64,000 nt of DNA, from NCBI GenBank assembly GCA_963920525.1, contig OY986438.1:76043836-76107835 (forward strand), written 5' to 3'. The notes under the pieces are model-generated. The model saw nothing but the letters and a program-made list of their open reading frames with translations, was not told the origin of the DNA and did no database searches. The position numbers were made by a program, and so were the translations under genes. Origin of the DNA: Dichetophora obliterata (taxonomy: Eukaryota; Arthropoda; Insecta; Diptera; Sciomyzidae). This document shows, one piece after another, positions 17,855 through 29,740 of the stretch (positions within the stretch are counted from its first letter, which is position 1; each line of letters begins with the position of its first letter).

Positions 17855-19171
17855 ATGTCAGCAGAATGTACAAAGTGCAGAAGTGCGATACGTGGAGAGA
17901 CAGGAATAAGATGTGCAGGTGTGTGTGGAAAGAATTTCCATTCAGCACCAAAATGTTCGGGCCTTGACCAATATAGTAGCAATATTCTAAATACAAACAA
18001 TATGATAAAATTTATCTGTGATGATTGCATATTATATATAAACAATGTTGATTTGATTTTAAAAGACATGCAAGAGAGTGTAACCACGAATGCAAGATAC
18101 TTAAAAGAATATAAAGAAGAATTTAGTAATTCTTTAAAAATAAATGAGAGTGAAATAAAAAATTTGCTTGAAGCGGTTGAGTCGAGATATAGAGAGAGAG
18201 TAAAATCTATGATTAAAGCTCAAGAATCATGTGAAGCTAAGGTGAGTGCCCTAGGAAACACTGTAAATGGCTTTAAATTGCAATGTGAGCAAATAAGTCG
18301 GGAAGTTGAAGCAAGTGCGAAGGAGAATAAAAAAATTTGCGAAGAGTTAAAAAATTTCGTAAACAACAAAAACGTGAGTGGAGGTAAAAGTGAAACGTAT
18401 GCTTCGAAGCTAAAACAACTAACGATCACTAGTGCGCCTGTTATTTTAAAACCTAAAGAAAAACAAGAGAGCGAAACAACAAGAAATGAAATTAAAAATA
18501 AAATAAACCCATCGGAGTTGAGTGTTGGAGTAAAGGGAATAGTTAACAGGCAAAACGGTGCGGTCGCTATTCGGTGTGAAAGTGATGAGGCTCGAGTAAT
18601 CTTAGCAAACGAAATGAAGAACAAAATGAGTGAAAAGTACGATGTCCAACTGCCTAAAATGAGAAACCCAAAAATTTTAATATCGGGAATGAGTGCTAAT
18701 TTAGAGAGTGAGCAAATAATAGCCGCAATAAAAAACCAAAACGACTTCTACTGTAAAGAGCTAAAATGTATTAAAGTGTATAAGTCACTTAAAAACCCGC
18801 GAGTGTACAATGCATTGATCGAGGTTGATGGCGATGGCTTTAAAAATATCATGAGAGAAAAAAAAGTTAATATTGGATGGGATAGATGCGCGGCGTACGA
18901 AAGCCTTAATGTAACGAGATGCTTTAAATGTTGGGGTTTTAATCATAAGTCAAGTGTATGCAGTGAGATAAATCAAGTATGTGCGAAATGCAGTAAAACA
19001 GGTCATTCCTATAAAGATTGCAACAATGGATTCCTAAAATGTATAAATTGCATCAAAGCAAAAGAAAGGTTGAATCTCAATGATCTTAATGTAGACCATG
19101 ACTGCAGAGATAGTACCTGCAGCACTCTACAGAGAAAATTGAGAATAGAAGCTGAAAAAGTAATGTATTAG
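17855..19171 (+). CDS. LINE ORF1 protein, 438 aa
   Basis: ORF1p of such LINEs binds the element RNA and forms the RNP. The N-terminus has a Cys/His-rich PHD-like finger (MSAECTKCRSA, GIRCAGVCGKNFH, then CDDC at about residue 57). A long charged segment (60-180) likely forms a coiled coil. A basic region precedes two zinc knuckles, CFKCWGFNHKSSVC and CAKCSKTGHSYKDC (about residues 360-390), and a further CINC / HDC cluster lies near the end. The frame has no lesion. It ends with TAG at 19169-19171, directly followed by CAATCA and by ORF2 in the same frame. This is an unusual arrangement described among the findings. Confidence 0.88.
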   Translation: MSAECTKCRSAIRGETGIRCAGVCGKNFHSAPKCSGLDQYSSNILNTNNMIKFICDDCILYINNVDLILKDMQESVTTNARYLKEYKEEFSNSLKINESEIKNLLEAVESRYRERVKSMIKAQESCEAKVSALGNTVNGFKLQCEQISREVEASAKENKKICEELKNFVNNKNVSGGKSETYASKLKQLTITSAPVILKPKEKQESETTRNEIKNKINPSELSVGVKGIVNRQNGAVAIRCESDEARVILANEMKNKMSEKYDVQLPKMRNPKILISGMSANLESEQIIAAIKNQNDFYCKELKCIKVYKSLKNPRVYNALIEVDGDGFKNIMREKKVNIGWDRCAAYESLNVTRCFKCWGFNHKSSVCSEINQVCAKCSKTGHSYKDCNNGFLKCINCIKAKERLNLNDLNVDHDCRDSTCSTLQRKLRIEAEKVMY

Positions 19172-21954
19172 CAATCAAATTTGAAGTGCCTTAGCTTGAA
19201 TATTGGAGGGATTCGTACAAATATAAATCAACTTGAAATAATAGTCGCCGAAAATAACTGGGATTTTATTTGTGTAACTGAAACGCATTTGACAGAATAC
19301 ATACTTGACTCAGAAGTACAATTAAAGAGTTACAATTTGGTAAGGTGTGATAGTATATCAAATTACACTGGTGGAGTGGCCTTCTACATTAAGCAGGAAT
19401 GGCATACGCAAGCATTAGAAGTTATTTCAGTTGGAAAAATGATCTGGTGGCTAGTGATAAAAGTTAGCCTGAAAAACATAAATTTAGTACTAGTGGCGGT
19501 ATACAGATCCCCCGATAAACAAAAATCTCCGGAGAGTACCTTTTGTGAATTTTTTAAATCTAAAATGGAAGAATGTGCGTCTTTAAGCGATCGCGTGTTA
19601 GTTATGGGTGATTTTAATGTTGACTGGTTTGAAAATAATATCTATAAAAGAAAAATTGAGCAAGTAATTAATGATAATTCCTTCAAACAAATCGTTACCG
19701 AACCAACAAGAATAACGAGAACTTCATCTACTCTATTTGCTTATGTGCTTTCCAATAATTCATGTGTTAAAGCAAATACAAAAACAGAATTTAAAGTGAG
19801 TGACCATGAATCAATTGATATTGATATTAAAATCAACGCAAGGGATGGAAAAAAAAAGAAAATCATTCGGACTGTGCATTATAACCAAGAGATTTTCTGT
19901 AGTGAACTAGTTCAAAGAGGTTTTGCAGTGGTGAATTATTCTATAAGTTGCATCCAGTCGGCAAATGTTTTTAGTCGCATCATAAGTGATTCTTTAAATA
20001 GAATGGTAATTACAAGAGAAATCACAGGAGGAAATCAGTGTAACGCATGGTTCAATTCAAATCTTTATAATTTAAAAAAACAAAAAATTCAATCATATCA
20101 GCTTGCAGTACGGACTAACAACGTAAATGATTGGGACATCTACAAATGTTCTAGAAACAAATACGTATCCGAGCTAGCTTTAGCAAAGAACCGTTATATA
20201 GCAAGAAAAGTAGACCAGGCAGTAGACCAAAAATCAATGTGGAGATCAATTAAAACATTAGTTCTTAACGAAGAGAAAAATGAAATAAATAAAATTGTGA
20301 TAAATGGAAGAACTATAATAAACAAACAAGAAATCGCAAACGCTCTAAACAAATTCTTTGTAGACAGTGTTGAGTGTATAAATGCAAATATTCCTTATGT
20401 ACAATATAAAAATCTACTTGAAAGAAGTGAAAATAATTTTAAATTTCAGTTGTTAAATTTAAATGACTTAAAAACTATAATGAAAAAAATGAATAACAAA
20501 AAAGACTTTAAATTTCTTTCCGTGAGGATGTTGTCTAGCGCGTTTGAGATAATTGAGATAGTTGGATAAATGAATCTTTACGTTCTGGAATTTTTCCAGA
20601 TTGCTGGAAAGAATCCACAGCGGTACCGATTGAGAAAGTGAAAAATGCTGTAACCCCAGAAAACTTCAGACCCATCAATATGTTAATGACAGAAAGCAAA
20701 ATTATTGAAAAAATTGTTCATTCACAAGTAGAGGATGATATGGAATCGCACTCGTTGCTCTCTGACTACCAATCTGGATTTAGAAAACAACATAATTGTG
20801 AAGCGCTGTTGAATCTTGTTGTTGCACAGTGGAAGTCGGAAACACAAGATAAAAAAGTCATAGTAGCCGTTTTCCTTGATCTACAAAGAGCCTTTGAAAC
20901 TATTGACAGAAATATACTACTACAGAAGCTGCATATGTACGGTATAAGAGAAAACGAACTTAATTGGTTTAAAAGTTATCTTTCGGGATAAACTCAAAAA
21001 ACAAAAGTAGCATAATATGTTTCTGAACCAGCGACAGTTACTTTGGGTGTACCGCAGGGTGCAGTTTTGGGTACACTTCTCTTCATCATTTACATAAACG
21101 ATATGGAAAAGGTTTTAAATAAATCGAAGATATGCATGTTTGCCGATGATACCTTATTGTATGTGACAGGTGACTCTGCCGAAGAGTGCATTAGTCATCT
21201 TAACTCTGATTTAGAAAACGTTGGAAAGTACCTTAAAATGAACAAACTTAAACTTAATACAAATAAAACAAAAGCTATTATAATAAATGGTGAATCTAGC
21301 AATAAAATTGTTGTAAACGGCGAAGAAATTGAATATGTAAAAGAAATTAAATACTTGGGTATTATGCTAGATAATCAGTTGAGATTTGATGTACATATTA
21401 ATTACATATGCAAGAAGATAGCCAAAAAAATTGGATTTTTCCAAAGAATCCGCAAAAAAATATCATTCAGAAGTGCAATACAAATCTATAATGTTATGAT
21501 TAAGCCACATTTTGAATATTGTTCAACAATTTTGTTTTTAGGGTCATTGCAAATGACAGAAAGACTACAGAAACTGCAAAATAGAGGAATGAGATGTATA
21601 TTAAGATGTGGTTTTTTAACACATATAAGGTATATGTTAGATATTTTATGCTGGTTGTCAATAAATCAAAGAACTTTGATGAATGTGATATTATTTATGT
21701 TTAAAATGAAACATAATTTTCTCCCAAAATATTTAAGTTGTCAGATAGTTTATGTTGCGGATGTACAACCCTATAATTTAAGGAATAATTCAGATTTTCG
21801 AGTAGGATACTTTCCAACGAGTAGAGCACAAAACAGTTTGTGGCATAAAGGTTTAAACTTATTTAACAGTTTGCCCAATAGCTTAAAAAATGAGGTAAAT
21901 AGTAATATATTTAAGAGAAAACTTATAATTTATATAAAGAATAATTATGATTAA
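19172..21954 (+). pseudogene. LINE ORF2: APE endonuclease and reverse transcriptase, three lesions
   Basis: ORF2 continues the ORF1 frame after the TAG. No in-frame ATG exists before the endonuclease core, since the first lies near 19438. Endonuclease motifs: LSLNIGGI, FICVTETHL (catalytic Glu), VLVMGDFNVDW (Asp, Asn) and VSDHESI (His). Reverse transcriptase motifs: FRPINML, VFLDLQRAFETI (motif A), GVPQGAVLG and MFADDTLLYV (catalytic FADD at about 21140). The C-terminus lacks RNase H. Lesions: a frameshift or stop near 20567, TAA at 20989-20991 and TAA at 21013-21015. Few lesions in 2.8 kb imply recent inactivation. Confidence 0.88.
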
Positions 21955-22354
21955 GAAAATAAAAATATGATAGTATGTAAGTTCCTTTTTCTTCTTTTCT
22001 TCTCTTCTCCCCTTTTCCTTTTAACGTGTTCTTGAATTCATGTCAATCAGGTGGGCGGATTACGCCCACTTTGAATTCCATATCTTCGAACACCAAAACA
22101 AGGAAAGGATGAGGAGGAAAAAAGAGAAAAAAAAATTAAATAAACCCTGTTAGAATAAGTTTAGTTTAAGTAAAATATGTACTGTTTCTTTAAATAGCGA
22201 AGAAGCTAAATAAATAAATAAATAAAAAAAAAATAATAAATTCATTTTATACAAAGATAAAGTACTAGTTGTAATAGATTTAGTTTTTGTAATAGAGTAA
22301 CACATACATATGTGCGTATGTAAATGCTTTTATAATAGAGTGCTATTTCCAACA

Positions 22355-22821
22355 CGCCGCCTCAAAAAATAAATAAAAAAAAACTTAAAATCATAAATAT
22401 TTCATATACATAAGTACTCATATTTTGTTTCAAATAATATTATCAATTTCATTCTGTTACATCAGTATATTTAAATAATACTGTTTAAATAATCATATAC
22501 ATTCATATTTTATAATTAAGAACAAAATCTATTTACGAAAGTCCGCACAGCTTTTTTTCAGAATTTGTATATGCTGTAGTGGAGAAAAAGTCTTGAAATT
22601 ACATGTATTTTACGAATTTCGCTGAGCCAGACCTCCAAAAAATTCGTATATATATATATATATAATACAAACGATTAAAATGCCTTCTTTGTGTCCTTTT
22701 ATTGGAAGATTACATAAATAGCCCAACATTTGTTGCGTGTATTAGGAAAACCCAATAAAACCTAATCAAACTATGAAATAAGTAACTATAATAAGTAATA
22801 TAATAATTATATGTTAAAATA
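22355..22821 (-). other. Copia 3' non-coding region
   Basis: About 470 bp between the pol stop (22822) and the 3' LTR. It contains a TA microsatellite (22651-22665) and AT-rich sequence. No gene was seen. Confidence 0.6.
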
Positions 22822-25800
22822 TTATGCCTTGATTCCCATTTCGAATCTGAATTTTAAAAATGAAACTTCTGGTAATGGCTTCGTCAAGATATCTGCGACT
22901 TGTTCACCTGTAGGAATATATTTAAGTTTAATAACATTATTTTCAATTTGTTCCCTAGAAAAATTATATTTTATATCAATATGCTTTGATCGCTTATGAC
23001 TAGATGGATTGTTTGCTATGCTTATACAACCGTTATTGTCTTCAAATATTATGATTGGTTTTGACATATCTAATTTTATGCTATTTCCCAAAGATTTCAA
23101 CCACAAAGCCTCTCTAACAGCTTCAAAAAGAGCCATATATTCAGCTTCAGTCGATGAAGCTGCTACAGACACCTGCCTTTTAGTATTCCAGCTTATTGTG
23201 CATCGGTTGAAAAATTTAAATAAATAACCTGTTGTACTTTATCTATCTGTATTATCATGTCCTCCCCAATCAGAGTCAACGTAGTCTCTTAAAATATTGC
23301 AATAGTCACCCTGAATGTAAGTTAATTTCTCAAAATTCTTTTCAAATATTTCCAAAGTTCTCCGTTATTCTTATTAACATATCTACTCAAAATATTAATT
23401 GATATGCATAAATCAGGTCGGGTGCATACCATTATATACATTAAGCATCCAACTAAATTTCGGCATGGAGCATCGCAAACCGTATCTGAATTCAAAGCTT
23501 CATAATCTAATTTACCCTGTAGTGGCGTACTTACAGCTTTACAGTCTTGCATTCCAAATTTGCCCAAAACTGTTTTTATATAAGCACTCAGATCTAAAGT
23601 TATTGTATCATCATTTCTTCGTATACGAATTCCCAAAAACAGTTTAATTTCCTTTAAATCTACCATTCGAAATTTATTCATTTAATAATTTTTAAAATTG
23701 ATCATTGTTTCAATTTTAGCTGTGGCAATTACCAGATCATCTACATAAAGCACTACATAGATATTTTCAGATACATCTCCCTTATCTAAGATATAAATAC
23801 AACGGTCTACAGAAGAATTTTGAAAACCTATGCTCTTAAGAGCCTCTTCAAATATTTCAAACCAACATCTTGCAGCTTGTTTTAAGCCATATATTGATTT
23901 ATGTAGCCTACAAACTTGATCACTTTTACATTGAACACCCTCCGGAACTCTCATATAGATTTCCTCTTTTAATATCCCATTCAAGAATGCAGTCTTAACA
24001 TCCATATGATGTACTAATAAGTTGAACTGATTTGAAAAAGCTAAAATTAATCTAAAACTTGAAATTCTAGCAACTGGTGCAAATGTTTCATTATAATCTA
24101 TAAAATATTCCTGACTAAAACCCCGGGCAACCAGACGGGCTTTATATTTAAATGGATTTCCAAACTCATAATTTTTAATTGTAAATATCCATTTAAAATC
24201 CACAATATTTTTATTTTCTGGTCTTGATACCAATGACCATGTATTGTTTATTAATAATAAATCAATTTCATCTTTAATTGCTTGTTCCCAAAGAACTTTA
24301 TCATCTCTATTCTCAATTTCCCGATATGAAGTAGGAACATTACATACTAGAGATTGAGCACACATCATATACTCATCTGATATGTCATCTATCCTATATG
24401 AAACAGAAGGATTATTTTTAATTCTATCACTTCTTCTTGGCTCAACTACTGTTTGTATTTCGGATGAATTATTCTTATTACTTTGAGATGAAGACATATT
24501 TTGCGCATCTGTTTCAGTTACAGATTTATTTAGCTTGTTATCTAATTTTGTTATTTTAGTAGGAATAACTTCTTTTTCAATTAAATTTCGCATATCTGAA
24601 TTACAATTTCCAGATTTATGAGATTTATTTACTGATTTTGACATACTGTCAGATGCATCAGTTTTAGAACTGGTGTTTTCATTACTAACACCTTTTAGCG
24701 TTAACTCTGGCCTTGTTACCAAGAAATTTGTCTCATCCACAACCACATCTCTTACCATAAGAAACTTCTCAGTTTCTGCTACCCAAACTTTATATCCGTT
24801 TGGTCCATTACCAACTAATATGGCTTTCCATGATTTTTCATCAAATTTCGACTTCATGGTTTTATTGTGAACATAAACTGTTGCACCAAATACTTTTAAG
24901 TATTTTTTTGAGGCTTTTTACCATGCCACAATTCAAATGGTGTTCTATCTACCTTCAAGGCTTTTGTTGGTGACAAATTTATCAAGTATGTTGCGGTAAG
25001 AACCGCCTCACCCCAGAAACACTTTGGCAAACTAGCACCTAGTATCATCGCACGAGTCTTTTCTGAAATAGTCCTTACCATACGCTCTGAAACGCCATTT
25101 AACTGTGGTGTTCTAGGTACTGTTAAATGATAACTTATACCTTTCTTAACACAAAAACCCTTCATCTCATTTGATAAATATTCACCTCCGTTATCCGAGT
25201 ACAAATTAACTATTTTCAAATTAAAATGAGCCTCAGCCTTCCCAACATAATCTTTAAACACAGAAAATACATCTGATTTATAAGTGATTAAATATGTAAC
25301 ACAATAGTGAGTATTTTCATCAACAAAAAATACAAAGTAGTTTTTATTATCAACTGTTACAGAAGTTATTGGGCCGCAAACATCCGTATGCACAATAAAT
25401 AATGGTCGTTTAACATAACTTTTATCTTTTACTTTATTTAATGGTAAACTTGCTTGTTTACCACTTATGCACGCTTCACACAAATTGTCACTAGGTATTA
25501 TCTTGTTTATTTGTTCAACATCATTAACCATTTGCTTATTCTTTAATAGCATAAATTTTGATTTTTCAATATGGCCCAAACGCTGATGCCACAGTTGATA
25601 ATTACTACCTACAGTACTATAAACCTGTCCATCTAAAACTTCTTTTGAAATGTTTATTTTAAAATAAACCATAAATAAGTTATTTAAAGGTTTACCTTTT
25701 ATAATGAGTTTACCATTTTTGATAATTTCAACATTATCTTTGCTAAAAACAATCATCATTCCAGCTTCTTGCATTCTGCGCACTGATAATAAATTATATG

Positions 25801-26891
25801 GAACATCTGGGCAATATAATACATACTCGAGTATCCCTTCAACGCCAGTACTGCTTATAACGTGAATGCTTCCTTTCTTTGTAGCTAATATAAATACACC
25901 ATTTTTAGCCACAGAAATTTTTGTTGGTGGCTGAAGATCAATGAATTTGCCAGTAAGGTCCTCTCTGTTGATAAGATGGTCTGATGCTCCTGAGTCCAGT
26001 AGAAATTTTATTTGCTCATTGTTGTAATCAGCTTGATAGTCTCCAACCATAAAGGTAAAATCGGAAACTGCTACATTTGATGTTGATGCTTCAGTTTGTT
26101 GCACTGCCTGAACTGTTTTCTTGTTATTGTTTTAATTTTGGAGTCCTCGTTTAAAATGAAAGCAATCTATCTTTTTATGGCCTTTTCGTCCGCATTAATA
26201 GCACTTGATGTTAACAGGCTTTTTATAGGTTTTAAAAGGCTTTGCTCTGAAATGTCCTTGACGATGATATTTTGAAGTTTTAGAAACATTACAGGTATTA
26301 TTCTTATGTGGTGCAATTTTATTTTCTGCGTGAAGAACTTTTGCTATTTTGCTATTTTTACTTCTTGATCCAGCAATCTAGTTTTGACAAAAGCCAGGGT
26401 TTAATTTTTTCCAGCAAGTGTTTCAATCGCCGTTATTATTCCATCATAAGCCGCAAGAAGTGTAAGTAAAAGATGCGACACTTTATCAGCCTCTTCCAGC
26501 CTTGCACCTGCAGCTAAGAGCTCCGCAATTAAGTCGTCAAAAATTGTGAAAAGTTTTGCCAGAGACATGTCGCCTTGAAGTTTGAATGCAAGTAATTTCT
26601 TTCGTATGGCCAACTGTGTTGCAAGACTTTTTCGCTCGTAGATGTGATCCAAATTATTGAAAATTTCCTTTGCAGAATATTCTGGTTTTGCAAATCCAAG
26701 AAAAGAGTCAGATAGAAACTCAACAATTACGCTTTTTGCAGTTCTCTCTGCTTTTTCCCATTCGTTATAGTTAGCTTCTAATCATCTATGACCTTGATTA
26801 CGTCCAGTTCTGTTAGCAACGCGCGCACTCTCAATTTCCAGATATTGTACTTTTCACCATCAAAAGCCTTTATGTTCCTTCTCTTTTCCAT
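22822..26891 (-). pseudogene. Copia gag-pol polyprotein, frameshifted
   Basis: The start is ATG at 26891-26889 (MEKRRNIKAFDGEKYNIWKL). In order on the minus strand: gag (to about 26250, with stops and shifts, including [20 protein letters not shown]), a zinc knuckle near 26190 whose third position is a stop (CY*CGRKGHKKIDC), protease FLLDSGASDHL (about 26000), integrase with HQRLGH, VHTDVCGP, LYSDNGGEYLS and NGVSERMVRT, then a frameshift near 24890, reverse transcriptase with VLYVDDLVIA (about 23740), another break near 23680, and RNase H (SSTEAEYMALF to ADILTKPLP). The span of about 1356 codons is near the 1409 of Drosophila copia. A handful of lesions make it defective. Confidence 0.92.
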
Positions 26892-27317
26892 CTTGCGCTA
26901 AATATTCACCACTACGGAGCACCGATTTTACCTTTTCCTTTTTTTTTATTTCACAATAATCTACAACACAGCAAAGAGCGACAGCCAGCAACTAACAACA
27001 GCACAACACCAAAAACAACAAAATAGCAAGCGTAGAGTGTAAAACACAGCAGCCGGTTAGTAGACCTTCTTGTTAGCGAGTGACAAAGACAGGAATATGA
27101 CACCGCACACAAAAAACGCATCACCCGCTGCAGATTTTGTACAGCTTTCTCTCACTCACTCAACCTATGTTCTTTATCTTTTTATTCTCCTTTCGGACAT
27201 AGATAAACTCGTTGACAAAGAAGCGTTGAATGTTTTACGATTAAAGTAAATGTTTAATTATTGTTTATTTGAGCACTTTTTTCAGACAATGAATTGCGAA
27301 TGTCTGGGCCCATAACC
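26892..27317 (-). other. Copia leader with primer binding site
   Basis: This is the region between the 5' LTR and gag. The primer site lies at its outer end (27298-27317) and matches the initiator tRNA-Met internal region (CCCATAACC on the plus strand). The rest is non-coding leader, with CAACAGCACAACACC-type low-complexity sequence near 26990-27030. Confidence 0.8.
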
Positions 27318-27545
27318 TATTGGTTTTTCTTCTTTAATTGAAACACTTTAAAGTTTAATATTCTTTCTTTTATTCTTTACTGACACAAAGGCACGTCTAT
27401 TCTCTTTCACGTTTTCACAGTTAATAATAAATTCATTTTATACAAAGATAAAGTACTAGTTGTAATAGATTTAGTTTTTGTAATAGAGTAACACATACAT
27501 ATGTGCGTATGTAAATGCTTTTATAATAGAGTGCTATTTCCAACA
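27318..27545 (-). repeat. 5' LTR of copia, intact
   Basis: This 228-bp LTR, on the minus strand, begins TGTTGGAAATAG and ends CCAATA next to the primer site. It serves as the reference that reveals the two insertions in the other LTR. Confidence 0.9.
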
Positions 27546-27550
27546 ATAGA

Positions 27551-28287
27551 CGCCTAACATCTACTTCCTCAAGATCCCTGAGATCATCAAGAGATCAAGA
27601 GGCTACATAGATGCGAATGTCTTCTGCGGGATAGAGCGGGGCATGAACAGAGGAGATACGTCTCCTCCTCTTCCTCATCCCTGCAACTCCTGCAGAAGTC
27701 ATTCGCATAAACCCCCATTCTTATGGCATGCCTACCTATAAGACAGTGTCCTGTTATAACGCCTTTCAGAATGGAGAGATCTCTCGCCATTTGAGTGAGC
27801 TTCATCGTTCGTTTTTCAGTAAAACTAGGCCAAATCTTTCTAGCAGTGTTAGAGATGATGCTTTGCTCCCACATTTAATTATGTCAGGTTTCCATGTCAG
27901 GCAACAGCGTTCCCGTTGTACCTTCTCTAGCGAGCTCATCCGCTCTACAATTTCCAGGAATGTCCCTATGCCCTGGTACCCAGACCGGATTAATGTCGAA
28001 ATTATCGGCCATCTCATTAAGAGACGAGCTACATTTAAGGGTAGTTGGTGATGTTAAGAACACATCTCCAAGGGGTTTAATCGCTGCTTGCTGTCCGTAA
28101 AAATGTAGATATCTCTAGTTAATATCTCACTATACCTCAGCCATTCCACAGCTTTATAAATTTAAATTATTTCAGCTTGGAAGACGCTGCAATGATCTGG
28201 CAGTCTAAATGAGGTTCTAATGTCCAGATCCATAGAAAAGACGCCTCCCCCGACCTTGCTGTCAAGTTTTGAGCCGTCTGTAAAAAT
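27551..28287 (-). pseudogene. LOA-type LINE remnant: RNase H and C-terminal domain
   Basis: Minus-strand frames (with shifts) give FTDGSKLDSKVGGGVFSM (RNase H start, about 28285), IYIFTDSKQAAIK, NPVWVPGHRDIPGN and ADELAREGT, then ITGHCLIGRHAIRMGV, CRSCRDEEEE and a cysteine-rich end, LLCSCPALSRRR. This is the RNase H plus C-terminal zinc region of LOA or similar Jockey-superfamily LINEs. The 5' part is missing: at 28287 another LINE tail begins. The last codons continue at 17107 beyond copia. Confidence 0.7.
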
Positions 28288-29740
28288 ATTTATTTATTTA
28301 TTTATTGTGTAATATGTTATAAATAAATTTATGAAATATTATTTGGTGTAGGGCAGCAAGGGCCATATTGCAACGATGGGGATTTAAACTTTGTAAAGCA
28401 GGTTGTGCTCCATTAAAGCACTTTTTATGGTATCGAAATATTCTTTCTTGCTGCAATCCAAGATGATTCCAAGTGTTTGATGACATTTAGATAACGAACA
28501 TTCTGTTAGAATATGTCGGACAGACATCAAAGTATTGCAAAGTGCACATTGCATAGGAAGAGTTCTTATATATAAGTGCTTAGTAGAAAATAGGGTTTTT
28601 CCAAGGTGCATTCTTGCAAATGTGATACATTCCTCGCAAGTTAATTGTGCGTGGTAATTTGTCCGAAAATTAAAATGGTTGTGTGTTCTTAAAAATGAGA
28701 TAGAAGAGGCCCAGTTCTGTTGAATCTTCAGTTTTTGGATGCATAAATAGGAGTTTACAATAATTGGTTCAAAACATGGGACTTCCATGATGGGAGGAAG
28801 CATTAGTGCCTCTTTAGCAGCAACACCAGCTTCTTCGTGGAATACCTATGTGTCCAGAAATCCATAGAATTTTGATGGGACATTCAAGAGTGAAACTATT
28901 AAAGATAAATTTAAAAGCACTACTTCTTATGTCCATGAGAGCTTTAAGCACACTGAGGCTGTCAGAGCATAGTAACGTTTTCTGTTTTTTCTGGGCCGCA
29001 TATTTGACGGCAAACTGAATCGCTGTGAGTTCTGTAGCAAAAACCCTGAATACATTGGCAAAAGCGCTTGATGATTTTAACGAAGGTATTAGTGAACTGT
29101 CTACAAACTGCGTAGACTTCGCACCTTCAAAATTTTCTTGTAAACTGATGGATTTGTATTATTCTTAGCATATTGAATCTATGCTTAGGTAATGATCATC
29201 GATGTTTTCGCTACGTATAAAAGGATGTTTAGGTATTGGCAATTTATTTGCAACTATAAGGTTGATTATGTTTTTTATGCCACACAAATCTCTTATGATA
29301 GAGCCATGTGTTGTGGATTCATAGTAGCTAATCCAAAAAGCTTCATGCAGGCAAGTAACTTGATATTAGAGATTTTGCAGCAAGCTTAATACAACGAGTG
29401 TTTTGCAAAGTTTGGAAGTCTGGGAAGCGCGCTTCGAGTCTCAAAGCATCTAAACGTGTAGATACAAGTACACCCGTCGCTGTCCTGAAACACTTGTGAA
29501 TGGCACCATTAATATTCCTAATGTTTGCTTTACTGGTCCAGCTGTAAATGGTGATACAATGTTGAACCACACCAACAGATAAGGATTTGCATATTTTTAT
29601 CGCCGTTTCAATATGAGGACCCTTTTTTTAGAGCAGATGACCTTTAGTAAGTTATTTATTTTGCTTCATTTATTTATTATAACTTTGGTTTGCTCATTCC
29701 ATAATAGCGTCTTTGAAAATGTCAAGCCTAGAATTCTCAT
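28288..29740 (-). pseudogene. I/R1-like LINE remnant with RNase H
   Basis: The 3' end is an A-rich (AAAT)n tail seen as TTTATTTATTTATTTATT at 28288. Reading upstream on the minus strand: a C-terminal zinc-like segment (TLPMQCALCNTLMSVRHILT, then ECSLSKCHQ), an RNase H segment with stops (TAIQFAVKYAAQ, KTLLCSDSLSVLKAL), and the end of the reverse transcriptase (RILGLTFSKTLLWNEQT at about 29730, RTATGVLVSTRLDALRLEA at about 29460). Multiple stops mean it is dead. The 5' end is cut near 29740. Confidence 0.65.

Larger units (their letters stand above)
17737..22232 (+). mobile_element. Near-full-length Jockey/CR1-type LINE with two ORFs
   Basis: A 13-bp target duplication AATAATAAATTCA (17724-17736 and 22233-22245) and an AAATAAATAAATA-rich tail bound the copy. 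The 5' end, around 17753, carries a GTTGAGTGAACTCAAC hairpin and AGCAGTG, reminiscent of the internal start of Jockey-like promoters. ORF1 runs 17855-19171. ORF2 runs from 19172 in the same frame to 21954, with three lesions. The element is inserted in the copia LTR, so it is younger than copia. Confidence 0.88.
17108..22354 (-). repeat. 3' LTR of copia, in three pieces
   Basis: Pieces matching the intact LTR lie at about 17108-17142, 17646-17736 and 22246-22354. The first gap holds a LINE tail. The second holds the LINE at 17737-22232, bounded by the duplicated AATAATAAATTCA. Next to the third piece, at 22355, the minus strand reads TTTTTTGAGGCGGCG, a plausible polypurine tract just before the LTR start TGTTGG. 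Confidence 0.85.
17108..27545 (-). mobile_element. Copia LTR retrotransposon with nested insertions in its 3' LTR
   Basis: Identical ATAGA duplications flank the element (17103-17107 and 27546-27550). The 5' LTR is intact at 27318-27545. The 3' LTR starts at 17108 and ends at 22354, but is split by a LINE fragment and by a near-complete LINE. The primer site next to the 5' LTR (minus strand GGTTATGGGCCCAGACATTC) fits the internal initiator tRNA-Met half-molecule primer known for copia. The gag-pol frame is broken. Sequence and layout are close to Drosophila copia. Confidence 0.93.

Noticed and set aside
27728..28100. Plus-strand frames of 107 and 68 aa
   Set aside because: They are antisense to the LOA-type RNase H and C-terminal domain and lack motifs.
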